Of a stretch of DNA of 12,181 nucleotides, positions 1 through 7,456 are shown piece by piece. The notes under the pieces were generated by a model. The model did no database searches. It was not told the DNA's origin and saw only the letters and a list, made by a program, of their open reading frames with translations. This DNA comes from an uncultured bacterium (GTDB lineage: Bacteria; Bdellovibrionota_C; UBA2361; SZUA-149; CALKYB01). The first letter of the stretch is position 1, and every line of letters begins with the position of its first letter. Made by a program: the position numbers and the translations under genes. The DNA is taken from positions 1 to 12,181 of the forward strand of contig CALKYB010000328.1 in the NCBI GenBank assembly GCA_938003565.1, read 5' to 3'.

Positions 1-1470
1 AACGATTCTCAGCGCCAGGCCACGAGGGATGCTGGTGACATTGCTGGTCTAAAGGTTCTAAATATGATCAATGAGCCAACAGCGGCAGCTTTGGCCTACG
101 GTTTGAACTTAATTCAAGGTGATGACGTAGTTGCGAATGAGAAGATTATAGCAGTCTTTGACTTGGGAGGGGGAACGTTTGACGTCACTATTCTTGGACT
201 TCAGCAAGGTCGATTTGAAGTTAAGTCCACCAACGGAGATACCTACCTTGGTGGAGAAGATTTTGATTTAGCACTAGTTAACTACTTGCTTGATGCCTTT
301 AAGAGTAGTGAAGGAATTGATTTAGCGGCTGATAAGGCTGTAATGCAGCGATTAAAGGCTGCTGCTAAGAATGCCAAACATAAGCTCTCGGACGAAGTCG
401 AAGCAGATGTGGTGTTGGAGAATGTTTCTTCTGGAGGGGCAGGAAATATACCGAAATCTGTTAGCCTAAAACTAAATCGCAAAGAGCTAGAGAAAATTTT
501 CTCTCACCTTGTTAGTGCTATTGACTCGCCTTGTAAAGAAGCCATGCAGGATGCTGGAGTTACCTCTGATGAAATTGATGAGGTGATTTTGGTTGGCGGA
601 ATGACTAGAATGCCTTTGATTAAGAAAAGTTGTGAGAGGATATTTGGTAAAAAACCGATTGATGAAATTAATCCGGATACGGCTGTTGCAGATGGAGCAG
701 CAATTCAAGCGGCCTTGATGCAAGGCATGCTCGAGGGCTTGAGCCTTCAAGATGTTACCTCCTTAGCCTTTGGAATTGAGGTGCAAGGTGGAAAGGTCGT
801 AACCATGTTGGAGAAGAATACAAAAATTCCTTGTGTCCAAAAACAACTTTTTACAACCTCTAGTCCTAATCAAAGGGAAATCAATCTGCATGTTGTTCAA
901 GGTGAAGGTTCTTATGCCGTAGAGAACAAGTCTCTTGGTTTGTTTTCTTTGGATGGAATCCCTGAGGCTCCTCGTGGCGAGCCTAATATTGAATTAATCC
1001 TAGAGGTGGATGAGGACGGTATAATTCATGTGGCCGCCAAGGATCTTGACTCTGGTCAGGCTAAGAAAATAGATATCTTACCAAGTTCTGGATTGGGTGA
1101 GGAAGAACGACAAAAATTTAAAAAAGAAAATGAGCAACATCGCAATGAGGAAGCCCGTCGTGAGAAAGTGGCTATTAGTCGTGAGCAAGAGTTAAGAAAA
1201 AAGTTACGCTCTGGTGACGCTGACTCGGATGAGGCAAAGGTTGTTATAGAGGCTCAGGCTAAGTTAAAAGCCGCAATATTTGCTCTCCAGTTTAAACTGG
1301 ATATGGAGGGCATCGCCTATAGAGGGGATAAGCGAGCAAAGTTAGAGGAGATCCTTAGAAAGGCTAGATCCGCTTTGGAGCAAAGTGGAAGTTTGGCTCA
1401 GATTTTTTCTAGTATTGCTGAGATTTACTTGGTTGAAGAGGAGTTTGATGAATTTCTTGATATGTCCTAG
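1..1470 (+). CDS. dnaK: Hsp70/DnaK-family molecular chaperone, 5'-truncated by the window edge
   Basis: This is an ATP-dependent cytosolic chaperone that binds exposed hydrophobic peptides and normally works with DnaJ and GrpE. The frame is open from base 1, starting with NDSQRQATRDAG, a conserved internal DnaK segment, so the ATG at 64 (MINEPTAAALAYG) is internal. About 145 N-terminal residues are missing by comparison with E. coli DnaK. Numbering the visible 489 residues, the phosphate-2 motif DLGGGTFD is at 54-61, the adenosine motif GGMTRMP at 199-205, the substrate-binding beta domain at about 252-361, and a charged helical lid at 366-489. Two things are unusual. The interdomain linker reads LSLQDVTS (247-254) instead of the usual VLLLDVTP, and the C-terminus ends EEFDEFLDMS without the EEVK-like tail. 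The family is certain. Whether this is the main DnaK or a second, specialised Hsp70 cannot be told, because no grpE or dnaJ is visible. Confidence 0.93.
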   Translation, partial: NDSQRQATRDAGDIAGLKVLNMINEPTAAALAYGLNLIQGDDVVANEKIIAVFDLGGGTFDVTILGLQQGRFEVKSTNGDTYLGGEDFDLALVNYLLDAFKSSEGIDLAADKAVMQRLKAAAKNAKHKLSDEVEADVVLENVSSGGAGNIPKSVSLKLNRKELEKIFSHLVSAIDSPCKEAMQDAGVTSDEIDEVILVGGMTRMPLIKKSCERIFGKKPIDEINPDTAVADGAAIQAALMQGMLEGLSLQDVTSLAFGIEVQGGKVVTMLEKNTKIPCVQKQLFTTSSPNQREINLHVVQGEGSYAVENKSLGLFSLDGIPEAPRGEPNIELILEVDEDGIIHVAAKDLDSGQAKKIDILPSSGLGEEERQKFKKENEQHRNEEARREKVAISREQELRKKLRSGDADSDEAKVVIEAQAKLKAAIFALQFKLDMEGIAYRGDKRAKLEEILRKARSALEQSGSLAQIFSSIAEIYLVEEEFDEFLDMS

Positions 1471-1508
1471 GGGGTTAGGCTTTTAGACCAGGCCTTAACC
1501 CCATTTTT
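1471..1508 (+). terminator. Rho-independent terminator of the Hsp70 gene
   Basis: The sequence starts directly after the TAG stop. GGGGTTAGGC (1471-1480) pairs with GCCTTAACCCC (1492-1502) with one bulged T, around a loop of about 11 nt. A short T run follows at 1504-1508. This is a strong GC-rich stem with a modest U tract, and it should end the Hsp70 transcript. Confidence 0.8.
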
Positions 1509-1772
1509 AGGAAATATCTTGCAAACGCTCTGAATATTTGATAGATTTAGTGCGTCTTTTGGGATCCAGCTCGTCTGGATCTAGCCCGGTTCTAGTTAAG
1601 GATGATGATGAATTGATCGGGCTATTTACTTCCCCGGCGCTTCTCTTCTTTTAAAAGATTTAAGTTCTTATTTCGTCATAAGTTACTACTTCTTTATTCC
1701 TAGCTTTTGCCCTAGACTGCCTTGGAGAATCATTTATTTTTCTCTATGGCCCTGTGTTGTATTTAATTTGTA
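1509..1772. other. Intergenic region with two adjacent inverted repeats; no gene seen
   Basis: No convincing coding frame was found. GATCCAG (1563-1569) and CTGGATC (1575-1581) form a perfect 7-bp inverted repeat around CTCGT. Immediately next to it, TAGCCCG (1582-1588) and CGGGCTA (1618-1624) form a second perfect 7-bp repeat around a 29-nt spacer. Neither is followed by a proper T tract on the plus strand, so they are not obvious terminators. The part from 1625 to 1772 is AT-rich and must hold the promoter of the PH-domain gene, but I found no clear -35/-10 pair. Confidence 0.5.
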
Positions 1773-2450
1773 ATGTTAAAGGCCCAGATTCAAATGAATC
1801 TATTTGACGACCAACTTATTGAAATGAAGCGCGAAGGTACAACTGACCTTCGAAAGCTCTATCCTGTATCTCAGCGTCGTGTTGCCAAAAGATTGCTGCC
1901 ATGGGTTTTAGGCTGCACTTTGCTCAACTGGGCTGTATTTTCCTTTGTATCATCTCTGGAGGCCTATGCCGATGAGTCGGTACTACACGTGGCGCAGAAT
2001 TCTTTTATTTGTCTTTTAGCGATATCAATTATTGGGTGTGTTACTTTTTTTATTTATGAAGAACTATATCATTCGAGATATAGATATGCGATTGAGGCGG
2101 GTCACTTAGTAATTTGTAAAGGATTATTCTTAAAGGAGAGAGGATCATTTCCTTTGTCTCGGATAACGGAAGTTTACCTAGAACGATCTTTTCTAGACCT
2201 AGTCTTTGGTGTTTACCAGTTGCATATTTCCACCCCGACTTCACATTCTGGAGAGTTCGCTTATATAGTTGGTCTTACACGAGATGCGGCCATGGGTTTG
2301 CAGGAGACCATTACAGGAGCTCTTGATAGTCCTATTGATATTGAGATGGCTGAAGCTGGCGCCAATCAAGTAAAAGGTCATAAAAAAAAAGCCTTCTCGA
2401 AAGAGGCAGTTGAAAGGGCCAGGAGGGCTAGACCCATCATGGGTGCTTAG
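1773..2450 (+). CDS. Membrane protein with bacterial PH (bPH2, YdbS-like) domain
   Basis: This is an inner-membrane protein of unknown role. Two hydrophobic helices lie at about residues 41-61 and 76-95. After them comes a bPH2-type domain at about 100-182, recognised by a pattern like YxIExGxLxIxxGLFxxxxxxxPLSRITEVxxxRSxxDLxFGVYxLHIST. A basic tail follows (KGHKKKAFSKEAVERARRARP). This architecture is typical of short YdbS/YdbT-like proteins, whose biochemical function is poorly defined. The start is uncertain: ATG 1773 has no clear Shine-Dalgarno, while ATG 1794 has AAAGG about 11 nt upstream, so the protein may be 7 residues shorter. An upstream in-frame stop at 1764 limits any extension. 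The gene stands alone, convergent with the glycan cluster, and its last bases overlap the stop codon of the opposing sugar transferase gene. Confidence 0.75.
   Translation: MLKAQIQMNLFDDQLIEMKREGTTDLRKLYPVSQRRVAKRLLPWVLGCTLLNWAVFSFVSSLEAYADESVLHVAQNSFICLLAISIIGCVTFFIYEELYHSRYRYAIEAGHLVICKGLFLKERGSFPLSRITEVYLERSFLDLVFGVYQLHISTPTSHSGEFAYIVGLTRDAAMGLQETITGALDSPIDIEMAEAGANQVKGHKKKAFSKEAVERARRARPIMGA
2382..2407 (-). terminator. Candidate intrinsic terminator for the minus-strand glycan genes, inside the PH gene
   Basis: Read on the minus strand, a short hairpin with arms GCCT and AGGC (2391-2407, with further weak inner pairing) is followed directly by nine T residues (2390-2382). It lies about 40 nt beyond the stop codon of the sugar transferase gene. 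The A9 run on the plus strand encodes the KKK of the PH protein's basic tail, so one stretch appears to serve both strands. The stem is short, so strength is uncertain. Confidence 0.5.
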
Positions 2451-2460
2451 TTAGCTCCTG
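2420..2460. repeat. Nested inverted repeat spanning the convergent stop codons
   Basis: CAGGAG (2420-2425) pairs with CTCCTG (2455-2460). The stem extends through CTA (2428-2430) and TAG (2452-2454) after a GG bulge. Inside it is a perfect hairpin, ACCCA (2432-2436) with TGGGT (2440-2444). Both stop codons fall within the structure. There is no adjacent T tract, so it is more likely an RNA 3'-end stabiliser or chance than a terminator by itself. Confidence 0.45.
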
Positions 2461-4015
2461 TCCCGCGAACTACCGCTGGAATAGTCTTTAGGAGCAGCCG
2501 CAAGTCATTTCGAAAAGACCAGTTGTCGATATAGTCTAAATCTAGCTCGGTCCAATCTTCAAAGTTTGGAATAGAATTTCGTCCACTTACTTGCCAGGTA
2601 CAGGTAATGCCTGGCCTCATACTTAGGCGCCGTCGATGTTTTCTTTTGTACTCCTTTACCTCGCTAGGCAGAGGGGGGCGAGGTCCAACTAAACTCATAT
2701 CGCCGAGTAGAACATTTATTAGCTGCGGTAGCTCGTCAATACTATACTTTCTCAAGAATGATCCAATTTTGGTTATTCGAGGGTCATTAGCGATTTTAAA
2801 AGCAGGGCCTGACATTTCATTTAGGTCTCGCAATGCTTCTAGCTTCTCTTCGGCATCAGGAAACATCGATCTGAATTTAAGAAGGGTGAAGAGTCTGCCA
2901 TTAAGGCCTACTCTACGCTGTTTGAAGAAGATAGGGCCTTTGGAATCTAGTTTGATGAGGATTGCGGTGACTAACATTACAGGAAACAAAATTACCAAAG
3001 AAATTGTTGAGACTACTAGGTCTAGAAGTCTTTTTGAAAAAAGAGCCTTGGTTGATGAAGGTGTGGCCTCAAAATGTACCAAGGGGGTTGAGCCAAAATA
3101 GCTTATTTCGGATTTAGCAAGATCAAAGCCGTAGAACATTCCAGCAAATGTAATAGTTATCCCCTCTTCTTTGGCTATTTTTGAGAGCTCTAAAACGGAA
3201 TCATAGTGTTTTTCTGTATCGGTAAATAGAACTTCGTCGATGGCATACTTTTTTAAAGAATCTTCGAAAGTATCTAGAGTTGCGAGAATTGGTAGGTCTT
3301 TAGCCACAGCGTTGTAGTGTCTCTGAGCCTCAGTATTGGTCTGGAGGTTCTCTGGGCTACTTAGCTGAGCATTGGCAAACTTCCTCATAGGGGGTGCAGG
3401 GCTGTCATCAAAGCCAACAAATCCTTGTACCCGAATGCCTAACTCTGGCATTTCGGCAATTTGATTAGCGATATTACGAGCGTTTTTGCCAGTTCCAACT
3501 ACTAAAAGGTTGCGATAGTTTTTTCCTCTTATCCTAAACCAACGAAGCAAGGCCAGTACTGCAATTCTTTCAAAGAAAAGAGCAAAGAAAGAAAGTAGAC
3601 AAAAAGATCCTACAAAACTTCGGCTGATATCTTGGTTAAGTACGAACATAATTGCGCTTGAGCCCAGAAAGACAACTCCGGAGGCGATGAAAGCCAGTTT
3701 TAGGAGTTTCGCCCAGGTTCTAAAACGCATGCTTCGATAAGCGCCAAGATTCGATAACGCGAAGTTAAAGAGAGGTAGACCAATTACTAAAACAATCCAA
3801 TAGTCCTCAATTGGGCCAAGTTCTCCAGCTAACTTTGGAGAGAAGCTAAAATAGTCGAAAATGATTCGGATATTGCTGTTAATCGATTTTAGCCAGACTA
3901 GACACTCAAGGAATTTCCCCCTGAAGTTGTAGGCCATCATAAAACTGCAAAATATAATAAAATTGTCCGTTACTCTCGCAACGATCGAAACAACTTTCCA
4001 GTGTTGTTTTAACAA
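2447..4015 (-). CDS. Exopolysaccharide-type polyprenyl-phosphate sugar phosphotransferase (WbaP/WcaJ-like initiating enzyme)
   Basis: The family transfers a hexose-1-phosphate from a nucleotide sugar to undecaprenyl phosphate at the inner membrane, starting a lipid-linked polysaccharide unit. The length of 522 residues is usual for the large form. Four to five N-terminal membrane helices lie within about 12-160. A Rossmann-like CoA-binding_3 domain starts near 168 (GTGKNA 174-179). The catalytic bacterial sugar transferase domain spans about 327-518. It begins with a membrane hairpin (KRLLDLVVSTISLVILFP) and contains KFRSM (380-384), the DE pair D427-E428 in IDELPQLINVLLGDMSLVGPRP, and the C-terminal GITCTWQVSGR. 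The start codon is TTG with no clear Shine-Dalgarno. No other start lies upstream before an in-frame stop, and the next ATG (residue 26) would cut into the first helix. The gene follows the upstream cluster gene after a 134-bp gap, so it may have its own promoter. The sugar transferred cannot be read from the sequence. Confidence 0.92.
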   Translation of the reverse strand: MLKQHWKVVSIVARVTDNFIIFCSFMMAYNFRGKFLECLVWLKSINSNIRIIFDYFSFSPKLAGELGPIEDYWIVLVIGLPLFNFALSNLGAYRSMRFRTWAKLLKLAFIASGVVFLGSSAIMFVLNQDISRSFVGSFCLLSFFALFFERIAVLALLRWFRIRGKNYRNLLVVGTGKNARNIANQIAEMPELGIRVQGFVGFDDSPAPPMRKFANAQLSSPENLQTNTEAQRHYNAVAKDLPILATLDTFEDSLKKYAIDEVLFTDTEKHYDSVLELSKIAKEEGITITFAGMFYGFDLAKSEISYFGSTPLVHFEATPSSTKALFSKRLLDLVVSTISLVILFPVMLVTAILIKLDSKGPIFFKQRRVGLNGRLFTLLKFRSMFPDAEEKLEALRDLNEMSGPAFKIANDPRITKIGSFLRKYSIDELPQLINVLLGDMSLVGPRPPLPSEVKEYKRKHRRRLSMRPGITCTWQVSGRNSIPNFEDWTELDLDYIDNWSFRNDLRLLLKTIPAVVRGTGAN

Positions 4016-4149
4016 ATTACACCATTCAAAATAGGTTAATCGACTAAATGATCACTAGAGACTAGAGGGAAAGTGAGTCAGGTAACGCAACGTGGGATCT
4101 TATAGGTAGGAGGGACGCCTGTAAAGCGAACAAGTTTGAGTAAAAACTC

Positions 4150-5085
4150 CTAGCCTTTGGACTTATTTCCCTTTGGAGTCAGGTAAGCACTAAAGTAACC
4201 GAGCAATCCGGTCAACAAAATATATCCTAGAGATAGTACCAGAAAAAGAGGAAAGCCCTTTAGAGAAGTAGGCAGTTTGGAAGTTTCGCTATTTTCAGAG
4301 GGGGCTATGTCAGTTGCGAACATAGTAGAGAGAATTTTGCTTTCTCTGTAGCCGTCAGCCTCCCACTCTAGAACTACAAAGATAGGATACTGGCCATTGG
4401 CTAAGTTATTAACGTCGGTAACCATATTCTCACCAATGATAATGCCATCCTCTGCCACCTGAAGAACCTTTTGAGGCTCATCTGCGACAAGGTGTTTTGA
4501 TGAAAATACCCGCATGAGGATTTTGCTAACATTGCCTTGAGCAAGCCGACCTTGAACTTCAAACTGGAGAGAGTTTCCGTCCCGATAGGAGTCGATACTT
4601 CCCCACTCAAGGATATTATTGGAGATATTTTTATCAGCTAGGGGCGGAACTTTGATTTCTAGCACCTGAACGGATGTATATTGCTGCTGTCCTTGATCCT
4701 TGTAGAAGGTATAGGAAACAAGTGGAATACTTCCTTGGACGGGCAATGCCAAGTCAAGGCATTCGGATCTACACTTTAGTGACTCAAGAGAAATTTCTTT
4801 TTTAAGCTTCCAGGTTTTAGTTTCTTGTGGATTTATCGTTTGTTGCTTCCCTCGCCATTGCCAAGTGTTTTTTCCGAGACTTGGATAAACGCCAAGAGCT
4901 GAGTCATCACCAATATTTTTAATCGAAAAATCTACTTCTAGAATCAGAGAATTCTCAAGTTTAGTAACTCTCAGCGTGGATTGTGTTTGCAGAGAAATTG
5001 AGCCAGCGTGGGCAGAAGCAGAAATGGCGAAAATCAGTAAAAAAGACAATTGCAGCAAGACTAGGGCAGCTTTAAGCTTAGGCAT
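4150..5085 (-). CDS. Exported protein of unknown function with signal peptide and C-terminal membrane anchor
   Basis: I do not recognise this family. A clear signal peptide covers residues 1-27, with likely cleavage after AHA. The mature part (about 28-275) is rich in alternating hydrophobic/polar segments and threonine/serine, which suggests one or more beta-sandwich (Ig-like) domains; it has two cysteines close together (C105, C109). A single hydrophobic helix at about 279-301 is followed by a short basic tail (TPKGNKSKG). The predicted topology is a periplasmic domain anchored in the inner membrane with a cytoplasmic C-terminus. The ATG has a good Shine-Dalgarno (AGGGGGG, 8 nt spacing) lying inside the preceding gene. 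The two genes overlap by 8 bp, so translation is probably coupled and the product probably works with the 783-residue membrane protein. A role in glycan transfer or export is inference from context only. Confidence 0.8.
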   Translation of the reverse strand: MPKLKAALVLLQLSFLLIFAISASAHAGSISLQTQSTLRVTKLENSLILEVDFSIKNIGDDSALGVYPSLGKNTWQWRGKQQTINPQETKTWKLKKEISLESLKCRSECLDLALPVQGSIPLVSYTFYKDQGQQQYTSVQVLEIKVPPLADKNISNNILEWGSIDSYRDGNSLQFEVQGRLAQGNVSKILMRVFSSKHLVADEPQKVLQVAEDGIIIGENMVTDVNNLANGQYPIFVVLEWEADGYRESKILSTMFATDIAPSENSETSKLPTSLKGFPLFLVLSLGYILLTGLLGYFSAYLTPKGNKSKG

Positions 5086-7429
5086 GGCTTTTGCCCCCCT
5101 GCCCTTTTTTTATTTTTCTAAGTCCTCGGGAGAGGCAGTAGGCTAGAACTGCCATAGAGCCAAAAACTGAAACTATCCTGGAGAGTTGCCATAGGAGGCT
5201 CCTTCCGAATTCAAGCTCTAGAGTTTTAGCCCCAGGCACAAGTGCCATGAAACCCGGGCTTACGTTGTAAATAGGTCCTGAAGTTTCACCTGACCATGAG
5301 GGGTGATAGGAGAATTTTAGTAAGTGGGCCTTATTTGGGCAGTTAGTGCTTAAGTGGATTCGACTAAAGCCAACTTCCACTTTTGGGTTGCAATTAACCG
5401 CCCCACTCCAGGCTTCGTTGTCATTCTTAAAAGAATCCAAAGACTCTGAGTTGGTTTGCTCCGAGGAGAGAAGAAGCTTATTGCCAGTTTTGTAATCTCG
5501 AAACCATCTGTAGAAATCTCTTTTCCAATCGCTCTCAAAGCTCAGTACTTCAGGTTTTTCTTGTATAACTTCGACTAGAGAGATGTCCCTTTGAATTTCA
5601 CGGTAATGCCAGGGACCGAAACTTTTCTCCTCCGAAAAGAGACCACTTTCTTGGATAGGATTGCGGACTTCAGGTGTATGAAGAATCAATCCCTTTACGC
5701 CTAAAAGATCTAGTTTGTCGGATAGATTTCTAACTTCTTCTTGAGTCTTAATATGGCCGGTGCATTTAAAATTGGGAAAAGGACAGCTTGGGGTTTTTGA
5801 TACTAAAGCTTGAGCATAGAAGACCACAGGTGAAACAATTGAAGCTTGCATATAAACAGATTCGAGTGTCGAACGGCCTGCGAAGTAAGGTAGCATTTCG
5901 AAAACACGTGTCGTGCCCGCTTGATTGTTTACGTCATTATGCTCAAAAATGATTCTTGGGTCAGAAAAATCTCCTTTGACATGGCCGTAGAGTTTCTGAA
6001 GATCAGGATATCCAGATTTGTTTTGCCATCCACCGTAGTTAAACTTAGCCCAGTGTGGAAAATTCTTGATTTGCTCGGCGCTCCAAAGATAAGAGCCGAT
6101 TAGCAGCACACCTGAGAATACCCAGGCGGAGAGTCTGCCAACGCTGCGAAGTTGAAGTCCTAACCAAGCTCCAGCTAAAATTGAGAGAAAGAGTTGGGTT
6201 TGGGGAACCACTCGAACATCAACGAGGCCAATTTTAGGAAAAACTTTAAACATTCCCGCATAGAATAAAGCTGGGATTAGCCAGATAAGGAGGAGCCAAC
6301 TTGATTTAGAAATTTTCTGGGAAAAAGAGTTACTCCGGTTGAAGAAGATGAAAACTAGAAATGGGTAAGAAACCAAAACTCTAGGTTCATACCAAGCCAG
6401 GCAGGCTAGAAATGGTAAAGTAGTAATTGAAAAAATGAGAGTTTCTCTAGATTTAAATTTTGCTGTAATTATGGATGCGAGGTAGAGCGTAATCGAGAAT
6501 CCTAGTAGGGCTAAGGTTGGATAGAATATATTATGTATAATCTCAGCCCAAATATCCTCTGACCACCATGGAAAGGCAAAAGCGGTATTCCACTTTGAGT
6601 TGTCGATCATGGGAGCTAGGAACCAAATGGAAAAAACTAAGGCTATTATGCCTGAGATTAGAGCCTTTTTAAATCGTCCAAGGCAAGACAAACCAAAGTT
6701 TAGGTGAGATTGCGGGTCCATGTGTTTCGGAAATGCTAGTAGGTACACCAAGACAAATATTGGAACCCCTAGCAAAACATAGGCGTGACTGAGAGCGACT
6801 GCCGCAAACATAAGCCCTGACAATAATGGAAATCTGTTTTTTCTGGTTTCGTGGTAGAGAAAACCTACTCCGAGAACGACAAAACAAAGGGCGTAGCCGT
6901 GTGCAAATTGTCCGGCCATGGTCGAGAGCGTGTTTCCACCCCACATAGAGTTAGATTCGTTGTAGAGGAAAGGAAGAGTTGAAGCCGCAGCAAAAATAGG
7001 TGCTGGGAATTTCAGACCCATTAACCTAAGCCCAAAGTAGGTGCAAAATGGTAATAGAAATAGAGGTAGCAGCGTGCCGATATTAAACGCCATTCCCAAT
7101 GGCAACACGAACCCCATAAGAGCCATTAAAATAAAAGGCAGAGGGAAATAGTGAACTAAAAGAGGTTCCCCAGTTAGATTCCCCGGATTCCAAACCTTTA
7201 CAACTCCCTGACTAAAGCCATGGTGAAAGAGGACGTGAACGGGCCAGAAGTGAGATCCGGTATCCCCACCGGTGGCCGGTAGAGGAGAGTTGAAAAATAT
7301 TTCGGGTAGTTGTTCGTAAAAGAGGCTAGAGAATAGAAGTAAAAAACAGACCCCCACCAAGGGCTCACCCCAACGCAGTAGTTTCGATGCCCTCAATAAG
7401 CCCTTTTTCCCAGGCTTTCTCTTTCTCAA
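5078..7429 (-). CDS. Large multi-pass membrane protein, PTPS-related/GT-C-like (COG5617 type)
   Basis: This 783-residue inner-membrane protein resembles the 6-pyruvoyl-tetrahydropterin-synthase-related membrane family (PF10131). Despite its name that family is built like GT-C glycosyltransferases, which use lipid-linked sugars on the outer face of the membrane. The first helix (about 23-40) is followed by an exterior loop with GGDTGSH (54-60) and WNPGNLTGEPLLVHYFPLPF (80-99), the pattern I rely on; D56 would be the counterpart of the GT-C catalytic acid. About a dozen more hydrophobic helices run to residue 449. A soluble region covers about 450-744 and includes SYHPSWSG (707-714) and GFMALVPG, seen near the end of YfhO/PTPS-like proteins. 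A last helix lies at about 745-766. The start is TTG, supported by GGAG 8 nt upstream. It follows the family 2 glycosyltransferase gene after 27 nt and overlaps the next gene by 8 bp, so it is part of an operon. The enzymatic role is inferred; the sugar and acceptor are unknown. Confidence 0.75.
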   Translation of the reverse strand: MRKRKPGKKGLLRASKLLRWGEPLVGVCFLLLFSSLFYEQLPEIFFNSPLPATGGDTGSHFWPVHVLFHHGFSQGVVKVWNPGNLTGEPLLVHYFPLPFILMALMGFVLPLGMAFNIGTLLPLFLLPFCTYFGLRLMGLKFPAPIFAAASTLPFLYNESNSMWGGNTLSTMAGQFAHGYALCFVVLGVGFLYHETRKNRFPLLSGLMFAAVALSHAYVLLGVPIFVLVYLLAFPKHMDPQSHLNFGLSCLGRFKKALISGIIALVFSIWFLAPMIDNSKWNTAFAFPWWSEDIWAEIIHNIFYPTLALLGFSITLYLASIITAKFKSRETLIFSITTLPFLACLAWYEPRVLVSYPFLVFIFFNRSNSFSQKISKSSWLLLIWLIPALFYAGMFKVFPKIGLVDVRVVPQTQLFLSILAGAWLGLQLRSVGRLSAWVFSGVLLIGSYLWSAEQIKNFPHWAKFNYGGWQNKSGYPDLQKLYGHVKGDFSDPRIIFEHNDVNNQAGTTRVFEMLPYFAGRSTLESVYMQASIVSPVVFYAQALVSKTPSCPFPNFKCTGHIKTQEEVRNLSDKLDLLGVKGLILHTPEVRNPIQESGLFSEEKSFGPWHYREIQRDISLVEVIQEKPEVLSFESDWKRDFYRWFRDYKTGNKLLLSSEQTNSESLDSFKNDNEAWSGAVNCNPKVEVGFSRIHLSTNCPNKAHLLKFSYHPSWSGETSGPIYNVSPGFMALVPGAKTLELEFGRSLLWQLSRIVSVFGSMAVLAYCLSRGLRKIKKGQGGKSHA

Positions 7430-7456
7430 ACTAATTTCTCCAGATCAAAGATGATT

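Noticed and set aside
64..66. ATG at 64 as the start of the Hsp70
   Set aside because: The frame is open upstream and already encodes conserved DnaK sequence (NDSQRQATRDAG), so this methionine is internal.
2607..3101. Plus-strand frame of 164 codons
   Set aside because: It is antisense to the well-supported catalytic domain of the sugar transferase and resembles no family.
7266..7275. 10-bp palindrome CCACCGGTGG
   Set aside because: It is within coding sequence for the conserved PATGGD loop, so codon choice explains it.
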